Positions 1 through 6,923 of a DNA stretch of 8,607 nt are shown in pieces. Under the pieces are notes generated by a model. It ran no database searches, had not been told where the DNA came from, and saw only the letters and a list, made by a program, of their open reading frames with translations. The DNA lies in the NCBI GenBank assembly GCA_017997855.1, contig JAGOEF010000062.1, positions 1 through 8,607 on the forward strand. The letters are read 5' to 3'. Both the position numbers and the translations under genes were made by a program. Source of the stretch: Bacteroidales bacterium. GTDB taxonomy: Bacteria; Bacteroidota; Bacteroidia; Bacteroidales; ML635J-15. Numbering within the stretch: the first letter of the stretch is position 1; each line of letters opens with the position of its first letter.

Positions 1-1328
1 TGACAAAAATTGAACCCCGCTTTATTTCTTTCAAAAAAGATGTGCAGGAATATGAGGTAAGTGGTGGAATGCGTCTCTTCTGGGTCGATAATCCGGCCAA
101 CGATACATTCACCCTGAAAATAAAATTCAAAGTGGGCAGTGAGGCAATTCCCAACCTGAAATATGCTGTCGGTTTAATGGATTTTGCTGCCCCAAGGGGT
201 ACTGATCCTGATGACTTCAATCGGAAAATGGCCTCACTGGGTTGTTCTTACAGCTTTTATGGCGACGAAAGCTATACGGTACTGGAACTGACCGGTATCG
301 AAACCAGCCTGAAGGATGCTTTGTCGTTGTTGGCAGGCTTGCTCCAATCACCCGAACTCGATCAATCGAAAATAGACATTATTTACGAAGGCGAAAAAGC
401 CAACCGCAAAATGGAACGCAGCGAACCTGACAATGTTGCCGATGCACTGCTCAGCTACGTGAGGTATGGTGCCAAATCTGATTACCTCGACCGTCTCAGT
501 CTTTCCGAAATTAAAGCCCTGAAAGCCGAAAATATCGTAAAAGACTTTTCGATGGCAACCCAGTATTGTTCTGAGGTACATTTTACAGGCAAAACCAAAC
601 CCGAAGAACTTACCAAACAACTGGCAGTTGATTTTGCATTTACCGGTAAGGAAGTAACTGAATCACCCTATGTGAGAGATATTGCGAAGTATTCCGAGAA
701 TACCGTGTATTTTGTAAATAAGAAAAAGGCTACCCAAAGTAAAATATACTTTTTAGTGAATGGATTTGAGTATTCACCTGAATATCAGGCAGCCATGGAC
801 GCATTCAATCTGTATTTCGGCGGCGATTTTTCGGGTTTGGTTTTGCAGGAAATACGTGAGTACCGCTCGATGGCTTATAGTGCCGGGGCACGCTTTGGCA
901 GCCCTGCCCTGAAAGGAAAAGAAGCATATTTTATAGGCTTCGTGGGAACACAGGCCGATAAAACCCTCGATGCACTGCAGGTGTTCGACAGCCTGATACA
1001 CCAGATGCCGGTTAAGAAGGAACGTGTCGAAATGATCAGGCCATATCTGTTGCAGTCGTCGGTTGCCGACCGTCCCCACTTCAGAAGCCTCAGCGAACAG
1101 GTGGTGCGCTGGCAAAACATGGGATATACCGAAGACCCTGCCAAGTTCAAGCGCGATGAATACGAAAAACTGGAGTTCGAAACAATCATGAAGTTCTACG
1201 AGACCAACCTGGCCAAAAAGCCTGTTGTTGTATGCATTGTGGGTAACAAAAAGCGAATCGACATGAAAGCACTTGCAAAATATGGTAAGGTAATCGAAAT
1301 TAAAGAGAGCAGCTTGTTCGGGAAGTAA
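1..1328 (+). CDS. M16 family metallopeptidase, C-terminal half (5' end cut by window edge)
   Basis: The frame is open to the left edge from base 3, so the gene starts outside the window. About 441 codons are visible, ending in tandem stops (TAA TAA). The visible part reads like the second half of the roughly 900-residue two-domain M16 (insulinase/pitrilysin-like) proteins of Bacteroidota. Evidence for this is a repeat start (NPANDTFTLKIKFKVGSE), a middle section with SLGCSYSF, and a late R-x6-Y motif (REYRSMAY, codons 855-878). That motif matches the Arg/Tyr pair that M16 C-terminal domains use to hold the substrate backbone. No HxxEH zinc motif is present here. In this family it sits in the N-terminal domain, which would lie off the window. 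Such proteins are usually exported to the periplasm and degrade peptides, but no signal peptide can be checked here. A GTG at 42 could be taken as a start but falls inside the conserved repeat. Family confidence is high; exact substrate is unknown. Confidence 0.85.
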   Translation, partial: TKIEPRFISFKKDVQEYEVSGGMRLFWVDNPANDTFTLKIKFKVGSEAIPNLKYAVGLMDFAAPRGTDPDDFNRKMASLGCSYSFYGDESYTVLELTGIETSLKDALSLLAGLLQSPELDQSKIDIIYEGEKANRKMERSEPDNVADALLSYVRYGAKSDYLDRLSLSEIKALKAENIVKDFSMATQYCSEVHFTGKTKPEELTKQLAVDFAFTGKEVTESPYVRDIAKYSENTVYFVNKKKATQSKIYFLVNGFEYSPEYQAAMDAFNLYFGGDFSGLVLQEIREYRSMAYSAGARFGSPALKGKEAYFIGFVGTQADKTLDALQVFDSLIHQMPVKKERVEMIRPYLLQSSVADRPHFRSLSEQVVRWQNMGYTEDPAKFKRDEYEKLEFETIMKFYETNLAKKPVVVCIVGNKKRIDMKALAKYGKVIEIKESSLFGK

Positions 1329-1338
1329 TAAGCCTTGG

Positions 1339-1779
1339 TCACTGCCGCTCCATGTCGCGCTGAATGTCTTTTTTCTTGATGGATTCGCGCTTGTCGAATT
1401 GCTTTTTACCGCGGGCAAGTGCAATTTCGAGTTTGGCACGTCCGTTTTCGTCGATAAATAGTGATACGGGAATAATCGTAAAGCCTTTTTCGTTCACTTT
1501 GCGTTGCCATTGCCTTATTTCGCGTTTGCTGAGCAGGAGCTTACGATCGCGTTTCGGGTCGTGGTTGTTGCATGTGCCCAGCACGTATTCCGAAATATGT
1601 AGTCCTTTTACCCACATTTCACCGTTGTCGATCTGGCAGAAAGCGTCGGTAAAACTCACTTTGCCATCGCGTATCGATTTAATTTCGGTGCCCTTGAGTT
1701 GTATACCGGCTACCAGCACCTCATTCAGCTCGTACTGGAAATAGGCTTTTTTGTTTTTGTATTTCTGAACCTGTTGCAT
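1339..1779 (-). CDS. smpB: SsrA-binding protein SmpB
   Basis: SmpB binds tmRNA and carries it to ribosomes stalled on broken mRNA, so that trans-translation frees the ribosome and tags the peptide. The 146-residue product has the family's signatures in order: GTEIKSIR near residue 30, a beta-barrel core, NNHDPKRDRKLLL near 71, and the basic GKKQFDKRESIKKKD near 124, where the tail that enters the mRNA channel begins. I chose the ATG at 1779. A TTG at 1791 would add only four residues and overlap the upstream gene. The ATG lies 4 nt after that gene's stop, so the two are probably cotranscribed and translationally coupled. The tail ends at RDMERQ, a few residues shorter than I expect for the family. 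The 3' end faces the M16 gene with only 10 nt between stops. Confidence 0.95.
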   Translation of the reverse strand: MQQVQKYKNKKAYFQYELNEVLVAGIQLKGTEIKSIRDGKVSFTDAFCQIDNGEMWVKGLHISEYVLGTCNNHDPKRDRKLLLSKREIRQWQRKVNEKGFTIIPVSLFIDENGRAKLEIALARGKKQFDKRESIKKKDIQRDMERQ

Positions 1780-1783
1780 CACC

Positions 1784-2344
1784 TTACACAAGTTTTAATA
1801 CGGCCACATTGAACACAAAATAGGCAATCACATGTATGCCGATAATTATTAGCAACGAAACCAGATAATAAGCAGTTTTGTTTTCAGCGGCAAAGTTCAT
1901 CATCTGCCGCACACCATAATAATATACAACGAGGCAATAAACAGGCAACAGTAGTAAAAATAACAAGCTGGGAAAAATAAATTTTACAGCCATCACCATA
2001 TAAAAGGGTGCCATGGTATAGAACAGCAGATAACCCGTTTTTGCGAGGTCTTTTTTACCTCCGTAATTGGGAATGATGGCGTTTATGGTTTTGGCTGTAA
2101 TAAAAAAAGCCAGCATATTTGATACTAAGTAAAGCAAGGCATCAGCCAGAATATAAAAGCCCGAGGCGGTACTGGCAGTCGAAAGCGATTCACCCACGAA
2201 AAGGCAGGCACTGGTCAGGGCAATCATAACAAAAGCCATTCTCCAGTAGAGAAAGCCAAAGTTGTGGTTTTGTTTTTTAATACTCCGCCATGCTTTCGGG
2301 GGGTTAAAAAACAGCAGCCTGATATGTTGCCAGAAAAGCGCCAC
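1784..2344 (-). CDS. Yip1-family integral membrane protein, five predicted helices
   Basis: This is a 186-residue hydrophobic protein. A short N-terminal amphipathic stretch contains NPPKAWRSI (residues 14-22), resembling the 'NP...W..I' opening of bacterial Yip1-domain proteins. Five likely transmembrane segments follow, at roughly 31-50, 62-84, 104-122, 124-143 and 158-182. A polar loop (PNYGGKKDLAKTGYLLFYTMAP) before helix 3 also fits that family. The function of bacterial Yip1 proteins is not established, so no role is assigned. The start is GTG at 2344: the upstream frame meets a stop at 2357-2359 with no ATG, GTG or TTG between. It is the first gene of a probable two-gene unit with smpB, and a promoter-like site lies about 30 nt upstream. 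It could instead be another small multi-helix family. Confidence is high that it is a real membrane protein and moderate for the Yip1 label. Confidence 0.8.
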   Translation of the reverse strand: MALFWQHIRLLFFNPPKAWRSIKKQNHNFGFLYWRMAFVMIALTSACLFVGESLSTASTASGFYILADALLYLVSNMLAFFITAKTINAIIPNYGGKKDLAKTGYLLFYTMAPFYMVMAVKFIFPSLLFLLLLPVYCLVVYYYGVRQMMNFAAENKTAYYLVSLLIIIGIHVIAYFVFNVAVLKLV

Positions 2345-2375
2345 GATTCGATTTATCTAAATGTTACAGACCCTG

Positions 2376-2383
2376 CAAAATTA
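2376..2383 (-). promoter_or_regulatory. Putative Bacteroidota -7 box for the Yip1-smpB unit
   Basis: Read on the - strand, this is TAATTTTG, an exact match to the TAnnTTTG -7 element used by the primary sigma factor of Bacteroidota. About 20 nt upstream, a TTCG is a 3-of-4 match to the TTTG -33 element. Transcription would start about 7 nt downstream, leaving a leader near 25 nt before the GTG at 2344. The region is AT-rich, so a chance match is possible. Confidence 0.4.
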
Positions 2384-2395
2384 ATCGAATTTTCA

Positions 2396-2403
2396 TAATT
2401 TTA
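2396..2403 (+). promoter_or_regulatory. Weak candidate -7 box for miaA
   Basis: TAATTTTA matches seven of eight positions of TAnnTTTG, counting the two free positions. It lies 23 nt before the TTG start of miaA, in the divergent gap shared with the Yip1 gene. I could not find a TTTG -33 element at the right distance. It is listed only because miaA is the first gene on its strand and needs a promoter nearby. Confidence 0.2.
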
Positions 2404-2426
2404 CCGAAGCATTATCAACAATCGGT

Positions 2427-3344
2427 TTGAACAATTTGATTTGCATATTGGGTCATACAGCAGCCGGGAAAACGGCTCTTGCTGCTCATCTGGCATCGCG
2501 GATCGGCGGTGAGGTCATCAGTGCCGACAGCCGTCAGGTGTATGTGGGTATGGATATCGGAACCGGCAAAGATATTGGAGACTATACTGTCGGTGGTGTA
2601 GTTGTACCTTGTCACCTGATCGACATTTGTAATCCGGGCGATAAATATAACGTGTTTGAATTTACCCGTGATTTCGAGAAAACCTATGATGATATTGTTT
2701 CGCGTGCAAAGTTTCCTGTTCTGTGTGGTGGTAGCGGGTTATACCTCGAAGCGGTTTTGAATAATTTCGTTATGCTGCGTGTGCCTGCCAACGATGAACT
2801 AAGAAGTAAACTAGAGGGTAAAAGCCTTACCGAATTGTCGGATATTTTGTCAGGCTATCGTAAACTACATAACCATACCGATACCGATACGATTAAACGG
2901 GCTGTGCGTGCCATCGAAATTGCCGATTTCGAAAAACATCACGGCGAAATGAAACAGGTGCCCTCGAAGTTAAAAACCTTGATTTTTGGTGTGGCATACG
3001 ATCGGGATACACGGCGCAGCCGCATCACAGCCCGATTGACCGAACGACTCGAAAACGGCATGATTGAAGAAGCCCGGCGACTGCTCGACAAGGGTCTCAG
3101 CCACGAAGATATGGAATACTATGGGCTCGAATACAAGTATTTGTCGTTACATCTTTCGGGAAAACTATCCCGCAACGAAATGTTTGGCCAGCTCAATACA
3201 GCCATTCATCAGTTTGCAAAGCGACAGATGACATGGTTTCGCCGGATGGAGCGTAACGGAACCAAAATTCACTGGATCGATCCTGATGGGTCGTTCGACG
3301 AAAAACTGAATTATATGCTTCAAAAAAAAGACGCTTATTTCTAA
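2427..3344 (+). CDS. miaA: tRNA dimethylallyltransferase (A37 prenylation), divergent form
   Basis: MiaA transfers the dimethylallyl group of DMAPP to N6 of A37, beside the anticodon of tRNAs reading UNN codons. In the 305-residue product I see a P-loop (GHTAAGKT, residues 9-16), SADSRQVY with the general-base Asp at 34, GMDIGTGK (41-48), CHLIDI (62-67), GGSGLYL (101-107), and the late KRQMTWFRR (265-273). It departs from the usual form in several places: GHT replaces GPT, GTGKD replaces GTAKP, and GLEYKYL (233-239) stands where most MiaA have GYREL-like sequence. The start is TTG at 2427, since no ATG or GTG lies in frame between the upstream stop at 2382-2384 and the P-loop. Starting at the next TTG (2436) would remove three residues. 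Its stop codon lies inside a terminator stem shared with pnp. It may be the second MiaA paralog known from some Bacteroidales. Confidence 0.9.
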   Translation: MNNLICILGHTAAGKTALAAHLASRIGGEVISADSRQVYVGMDIGTGKDIGDYTVGGVVVPCHLIDICNPGDKYNVFEFTRDFEKTYDDIVSRAKFPVLCGGSGLYLEAVLNNFVMLRVPANDELRSKLEGKSLTELSDILSGYRKLHNHTDTDTIKRAVRAIEIADFEKHHGEMKQVPSKLKTLIFGVAYDRDTRRSRITARLTERLENGMIEEARRLLDKGLSHEDMEYYGLEYKYLSLHLSGKLSRNEMFGQLNTAIHQFAKRQMTWFRRMERNGTKIHWIDPDGSFDEKLNYMLQKKDAYF

Positions 3345-3354
3345 GCGCCTTTTT
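3322..3354. terminator. Bidirectional intrinsic terminator between miaA and pnp, including the miaA stop
   Basis: A stem CGCTTA/TAAGCG (3332-3337 with 3342-3347) closes a TTTC loop. After one A/C mismatch it continues with a G-C pair and an A-run pairing with a T-run. Read rightward, the hairpin is followed by CCTTTTT, which suits miaA. Read leftward, the A-run becomes a U-tract, which suits pnp, whose stop is at 3358. The TAA of miaA is the first three bases of the right stem arm. The A-run codes for the Lys-Lys near the MiaA C-terminus. Confidence 0.75.
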
Positions 3355-3357
3355 GTA

Positions 3358-5511
3358 TTAACCTTCTTTTGTTTCTTCTTTAGGAGGTCTGGGCAGGAGT
3401 GCTTTGCGGCTCAGACGCATCTTACCGGTTTTCTCATCAATTTCGAGAAGTTTTACTTCAACCATCTGACCTTCTTTCAGCACTTCATCAACAGTACGCA
3501 GGCGTTTCCAGTCAATTTCCGAAATGTGCAGCAGGCCTTCGTGACCAGGCATTATTTCGACAAAAGCGCCGTAAGCCATAATCGATTTTACTTTTCCGTT
3601 GTACACTTCGTTTACTTCAGGCAGGGCAACAATAGAACGCACTTTGGCCAGTGCAGCAGCCAAATCGTCGGCATTACCTGCACTGATTTCGACCACGCCT
3701 TTATTACCCACTTCTTCAATCGAAATCACGGTATTGGTGTCGGCCTGAATACCCTGAATAATTTTTCCACCCGGGCCAATTACCGAACCAATCTGGTCTT
3801 TGTTTATCAGCATCGTAAATATTCGCGGAGCATGAGGTTTGTATTCTTTACGGGGCTCAGGAAGTACTTCGAGCATTTTGCCCAGAATGTGCATACGACC
3901 AAGGCGTGCCTGCTCAAGTGCTTTCGACAGCACTTCGTAGGAGAGTCCATCAACTTTAATATCCATTTGAGTTGCGGTTATCCCATCTTTGGTTCCGGTA
4001 ACTTTAAAGTCCATATCGCCCAAATGGTCTTCGTCTCCCAAAATATCGCTGAGTACAGCGTATTTTTTTGTTTCACTATCCGATATTAAACCCATGGCAA
4101 TCCCTGAAACGGGTTTTTTCATGGGAACACCGCCGTCCATAAGCGCCAGGGTTCCGGCACAGACGGTAGCCATCGAAGATGAACCGTTCGATTCGAGGAT
4201 GTCGGAAACCACCCTGAGGGTATAGGGGAAGTCGGGACCTTTGGCCGGTAACATCCGTTTCAGGGCGCGGTGAGCCAGATTCCCGTGGCCGATTTCGCGA
4301 CGGCCGACTCCACGTACAGGGCGGGCTTCACCGGTAGAGAACGGCGGGAAATTATAGTGCAGGATAAATTTTTCGAATCCTTCGATCATGGCACCGTCAA
4401 TCATTTGCTCATCAAGTTTATTGCCCAGCGTAATGGCAGTGAGCGATTGGGTTTCGCCACGGGTAAATACTGCCGAACCATGCGAACCGGGAAGGTAATC
4501 AACCTCACACCATATTGGTCTGATTTCGTCGAGTTTGCGTCCGTCGAGACGGATGCTGTCATCGAGAATCATGCGGCGAACGGCTTTTTTATGAACATCG
4601 TGGTAATAGCGTTTCACCAGCGGTTTTACGGTTACCAGTTCTTCTTCGGTATATTGCTTCAGAAACTCATCCATAATGGCGTCGAAAGCGGCAAGACGTT
4701 CTGCTTTATTGGTAATAATTCGTTTGGCAACCGCCAGGGTTTTGTCGTAGGTTTCGTTGTACACCTTCTGCCGCAGATCTTCGTCATTATTTTCGTGGCA
4801 GTAGGTTCTTTTTACTGTTTTTGCAGTTAATTCGGTGAGTTCGAGCTGAACTTTACATTGCTCTTTGATGGCTTCGTGGGCAAACATAATAGCCTCAATC
4901 ATATCGGCTTCCGACACTTCGCTCATTTCACCTTCAACCATCATAATATTGTCGATAGTGGCGGCCACAATCATATCGATATCGGCCTCTTCCAGCATTT
5001 TCACACCGGGGTTAATTACCAGTTGTCCGTTAATGCGGGCCACGCGTACTTCCGAAATGGGTCCGTGAAAAGGAATATCGCTTACGCTTAATGCTGCTGA
5101 TGCTGCCAATCCGGCCAGTGCATCGGGCATATCGTCTTTATCAGCTGATATCAGGTAAATGTTCACAAAGGTTTCGGCATGGTAATCGTCGGGGAACAAG
5201 GGTCTCAGAGCCCTGTCGACCAACCGCGAAACCAGAATTTCGTAATCCGAAGGCCGGCCTTCTCTTTTCAGGAAACCACCAGGGAAACGACCAACAGCTG
5301 CGTATTTTTCGCGATACTCTACTGAGAGAGGCATAAAATCAACATCAGCTTTTGCTTCTTCGGCCGACACTACAGTGGCCAGCAACATGGTTTTACCCAT
5401 CTTCACCACAACTGATCCATGCGCTTGCTTGGCCAGTTTGCCGGTGGAAATTTCGATCTCACGTCCATCATTCAGCGTGATAATCTTTTTAATCTCATTG
5501 TACATATTCAT
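3358..5511 (-). CDS. pnp: Polyribonucleotide nucleotidyltransferase (PNPase)
   Basis: PNPase is a trimeric phosphorolytic 3'-5' exoribonuclease that releases nucleoside diphosphates and takes part in mRNA decay and RNA quality control. The 717-residue product is full length and has the complete domain order. The first RNase PH domain is about 12-145 ([15 protein letters not shown] near 77). A helical linker follows to about 315. The second RNase PH domain is about 320-545, with GRREIGHG (403-410), SNGSSSM (441-447) and [12 protein letters not shown] (492-503). Asp493 and Asp499 have the spacing of the metal-binding pair known in E. coli PNPase. The KH domain has IGPGGK (578-583), the S1 domain spans about 636-703, and the tail is short and charged. 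The start is ATG at 5511, with a second in-frame ATG two codons on. It lies downstream of rpsO with a hairpin between them. I see no convincing promoter of its own, so it probably depends partly on readthrough. Confidence 0.98.
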   Translation of the reverse strand: MNMYNEIKKIITLNDGREIEISTGKLAKQAHGSVVVKMGKTMLLATVVSAEEAKADVDFMPLSVEYREKYAAVGRFPGGFLKREGRPSDYEILVSRLVDRALRPLFPDDYHAETFVNIYLISADKDDMPDALAGLAASAALSVSDIPFHGPISEVRVARINGQLVINPGVKMLEEADIDMIVAATIDNIMMVEGEMSEVSEADMIEAIMFAHEAIKEQCKVQLELTELTAKTVKRTYCHENNDEDLRQKVYNETYDKTLAVAKRIITNKAERLAAFDAIMDEFLKQYTEEELVTVKPLVKRYYHDVHKKAVRRMILDDSIRLDGRKLDEIRPIWCEVDYLPGSHGSAVFTRGETQSLTAITLGNKLDEQMIDGAMIEGFEKFILHYNFPPFSTGEARPVRGVGRREIGHGNLAHRALKRMLPAKGPDFPYTLRVVSDILESNGSSSMATVCAGTLALMDGGVPMKKPVSGIAMGLISDSETKKYAVLSDILGDEDHLGDMDFKVTGTKDGITATQMDIKVDGLSYEVLSKALEQARLGRMHILGKMLEVLPEPRKEYKPHAPRIFTMLINKDQIGSVIGPGGKIIQGIQADTNTVISIEEVGNKGVVEISAGNADDLAAALAKVRSIVALPEVNEVYNGKVKSIMAYGAFVEIMPGHEGLLHISEIDWKRLRTVDEVLKEGQMVEVKLLEIDEKTGKMRLSRKALLPRPPKEETKEG

Positions 5512-5536
5512 TCGGTTAAGTTAAGTTTCTGTATAA

Positions 5537-5570
5537 AAAGAGAGGCAACCGTATTGCATTGCCTCTCTTT
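5537..5570 (-). terminator. Hairpin terminator or attenuator between rpsO and pnp
   Basis: A perfect 12-base inverted repeat has left arm 5537-5548 (AAAGAGAGGCAA), a 10-base loop, and right arm 5559-5570. Read on the - strand it ends in CTCTTTTTATAC, giving a GC-containing stem followed by a U-tract just after the rpsO stop at 5578. That is a textbook Rho-independent terminator for rpsO. Because pnp follows on the same strand, it likely acts as a partial terminator, with readthrough supplying pnp. In E. coli the same interval holds terminator t1 and an RNase III site used in PNPase autoregulation; whether that applies here is inference. Confidence 0.85.
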
Positions 5571-5577
5571 GTTTGTC

Positions 5578-5853
5578 TTAGCGACGGAGTTTTAATTCCG
5601 CAACAATTGCCCTATATCTTTCGATATCATTCTTGTGTAAATAATCAAGAAGACGCCTTCTCTTACCTACCAGCTTTATCAATGCCCTCTGGGTACCGAA
5701 GTCTTTTTTGTTCAGCTTCAGGTGCTCGGTAAGGTGATTGATACGGTAGGAAAATAGGGCAATCTGGCTCTCGGGAGATCCGGTGTCGCTATTAGACTTT
5801 CCGTACTTCGAAAAGATTTCAACTTTCTTTTCTGCGTCTAAATAATTGTTCAT
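5578..5853 (-). CDS. rpsO: 30S ribosomal protein S15
   Basis: S15 is a primary 16S rRNA-binding protein of the small subunit. It binds the central domain and helps form bridge B4 with the large subunit. The 91-residue product matches the family closely in length and motifs: [19 protein letters not shown] (20-38, with the conserved GSPESQIA), NHLTEHL (39-45), [10 protein letters not shown] (49-58) and KRRRLLDYL (64-72). The ATG at 5851-5853 is the natural start. A strong Bacteroidota-type promoter lies about 30 nt upstream, leaving a leader of only about 22 nt. That is too short for the long pseudoknot by which S15 represses its own translation in E. coli. A strong hairpin follows the stop, and then pnp, an order conserved across many bacteria. 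Confidence 0.98.
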   Translation of the reverse strand: MNNYLDAEKKVEIFSKYGKSNSDTGSPESQIALFSYRINHLTEHLKLNKKDFGTQRALIKLVGKRRRLLDYLHKNDIERYRAIVAELKLRR

Positions 5854-5882
5854 AATAAAATTAATAGTTAAAAATAAGCCTG

Positions 5883-5913
5883 CAAATATATTGTAATTTT
5901 TCGTAATGTCAAT
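5883..5913 (-). promoter_or_regulatory. Bacteroidota housekeeping promoter for rpsO
   Basis: On the - strand this reads ATTG, then 19 nt, then TATATTTG. The -7 box matches TAnnTTTG exactly, the -33 box matches TTTG at three of four positions, and the 19 nt spacing is what I expect for the primary sigma factor of this phylum. The predicted start is near 5876, about 22 nt before the rpsO ATG. It lies just downstream of the 3' end of the membrane-protein gene. Confidence 0.65.
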
Positions 5914-5919
5914 AATTAT

Positions 5920-6444
5920 TTAGCTTTCGACCACAATTTTCCGAAAACTATGGTATAATACCAGCAGGGTGCCCAAACCGAAAATTACTACCGAAGGATA
6001 TAACAGCCAGCTTAAAAACGATTTTACATCCTGAAGTTTTGCCATTTCGGGAAGCATTACCCCAACCATGAGGTAGTACAGTGTAAGCATGCTGGCCCCA
6101 AAAATCATCAATAGGCTTGATAGTGATTTTTGCCGTTGTGTTATTGGCATTCTAACCAAATAAACCACCGAAACCAAACCGAGTAAACCAAATAAAATGG
6201 CATTTTGCTGTGATTTTACCAGATAATCGAAAGCATTGTCGCAGACTTTAATGGCATAGGTCATATTGCTTTCGTATTTCGACGACAACACCTGACCTGC
6301 TTTGTTGCGTAACATGCGTACGAGATTTTCCTTGTTCATTTCGAGAAAAATGCCCATAAAAACGCCATAGGCGAGCAATAGCAGCGAAAACATCACGGTT
6401 ATCCGTAAGGTTCTGATTTTCGTAATGGTTCTTTGTTGTTCCAT
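5920..6444 (-). CDS. Hypothetical four-helix membrane protein downstream of aroQ
   Basis: I do not recognise this family. The 174-residue product opens with a short basic segment (residues 1-12, MEQQRTITKIRT). Four likely transmembrane helices follow, at about 13-34, 81-99, 108-131 and 143-166. Between helices 1 and 2 is a polar, mostly helical stretch of about 45 residues (EMNKENLVRMLRNKAG and onward) with a single Cys at 68. The positive-inside rule suggests the N-terminus is cytoplasmic and this loop faces the periplasm. I chose the ATG at 6444, 4 nt after the aroQ stop. A longer frame from 6501 would overlap aroQ by about 50 bases and add a non-conserved leader. The tight spacing implies cotranscription with aroQ, though that alone does not tie it to the shikimate pathway. 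No catalytic motif is visible. Confidence 0.75.
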   Translation of the reverse strand: MEQQRTITKIRTLRITVMFSLLLLAYGVFMGIFLEMNKENLVRMLRNKAGQVLSSKYESNMTYAIKVCDNAFDYLVKSQQNAILFGLLGLVSVVYLVRMPITQRQKSLSSLLMIFGASMLTLYYLMVGVMLPEMAKLQDVKSFLSWLLYPSVVIFGLGTLLVLYHSFRKIVVES

Positions 6445-6448
6445 GGGT

Positions 6449-6874
6449 CTATAATAAGTTAATAAGGTAATGTATGGCCAGTTTGTAAGAATCGGTTCCA
6501 AACCCCGATATTACCCCTTTACACACAGGTGCCGTCAGAGAATTTTGTCTGAAATATTCTCGGGCTGAGGTATTTGAGATATGAACTTCAATCACAGGAA
6601 TACTGCAGGCTGCAATGGCATCGCGTAATGCAACCGAAGTATGGGTGAAAGCCCCTGCATTAAGCACAATTCCTGAATAGCTGCTCATGGCTGCTTGAAT
6701 GGCCTGCACCAGATCGCCTTCGTAGTTGCTGTGGTAATAGTCAACAGAATGATTGTCGAATTCTTTTCTGATAGCAGCCATACAGTTCTCCCAGCTTCCC
6801 GAGCCGTAAATACCGGGTTCTCTGATGCCCAGTAAGTTAAGATTAGGGCCGTTTATGATGAGAATATTCTTCAT
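6449..6874 (-). CDS. aroQ: Type II 3-dehydroquinate dehydratase
   Basis: This enzyme is the third step of the shikimate pathway. It removes water from 3-dehydroquinate to give 3-dehydroshikimate, as a cytosolic dodecamer. The 141-residue product is typical in length and has all the class signatures: INGPNLNLLGIREP (7-20, with Asn13 and Arg18), IYGS with the catalytic base Tyr23, SNYEGDLVQ (49-57), NAGAFTHTSVALRDA (72-86) and EVHISN (96-101) with His98. The position after SN is Tyr rather than the His common in other phyla; this position appears variable. The start ATG at 6874 follows a TACATTTG -7-like site by a few bases. The gene is divergent from xerD and sits 4 nt upstream of the four-helix membrane protein, so the two form a probable operon. 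Confidence 0.97.
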   Translation of the reverse strand: MKNILIINGPNLNLLGIREPGIYGSGSWENCMAAIRKEFDNHSVDYYHSNYEGDLVQAIQAAMSSYSGIVLNAGAFTHTSVALRDAIAACSIPVIEVHISNTSAREYFRQNSLTAPVCKGVISGFGTDSYKLAIHYLINLL

Positions 6875-6888
6875 TTTTATAGAAAATA

Positions 6889-6896
6889 CAAATGTA
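6889..6896 (-). promoter_or_regulatory. Putative -7 box for aroQ in the aroQ/xerD divergent gap
   Basis: On the - strand this is TACATTTG, an exact match to TAnnTTTG. It would start transcription only about 8 nt before the aroQ ATG. No good TTTG -33 box is seen at 19-21 nt upstream. On the other strand TTAATTTG (6908-6915) is a one-mismatch -7 candidate for xerD, with almost no leader. The 49-base gap must hold both promoters unless they overlap the coding regions. Confidence 0.4.
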
Positions 6897-6923
6897 AATG
6901 ATTTTTATTAATTTGGCAGTATT

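Noticed and set aside
774..1439. Long open frame on the - strand opposite the M16 gene and the end of smpB
   Set aside because: It is a mirror of two well-supported genes, has no recognisable motif, and overlaps both fully.
1780..1791. TTG start for smpB four codons upstream
   Set aside because: It overlaps the upstream gene's stop, and the added residues are outside the conserved SmpB N-terminus.
2875..2892. Short tandem repeat of ATACCG inside miaA
   Set aside because: Fewer than three copies; it encodes an ordinary Thr-Asp run in the protein and has no sign of being a functional repeat.
3526..4830. Several open frames of 180-190 codons on the + strand opposite pnp
   Set aside because: They are shadows of a highly conserved gene; their sequence is low-complexity, rich in His and Phe, and matches no family.
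6445..6501. Longer start for the four-helix protein, overlapping the aroQ end
   Set aside because: The extra 19 residues lie inside aroQ, and the ATG at 6444 gives clean spacing after the aroQ stop and a normal first helix.
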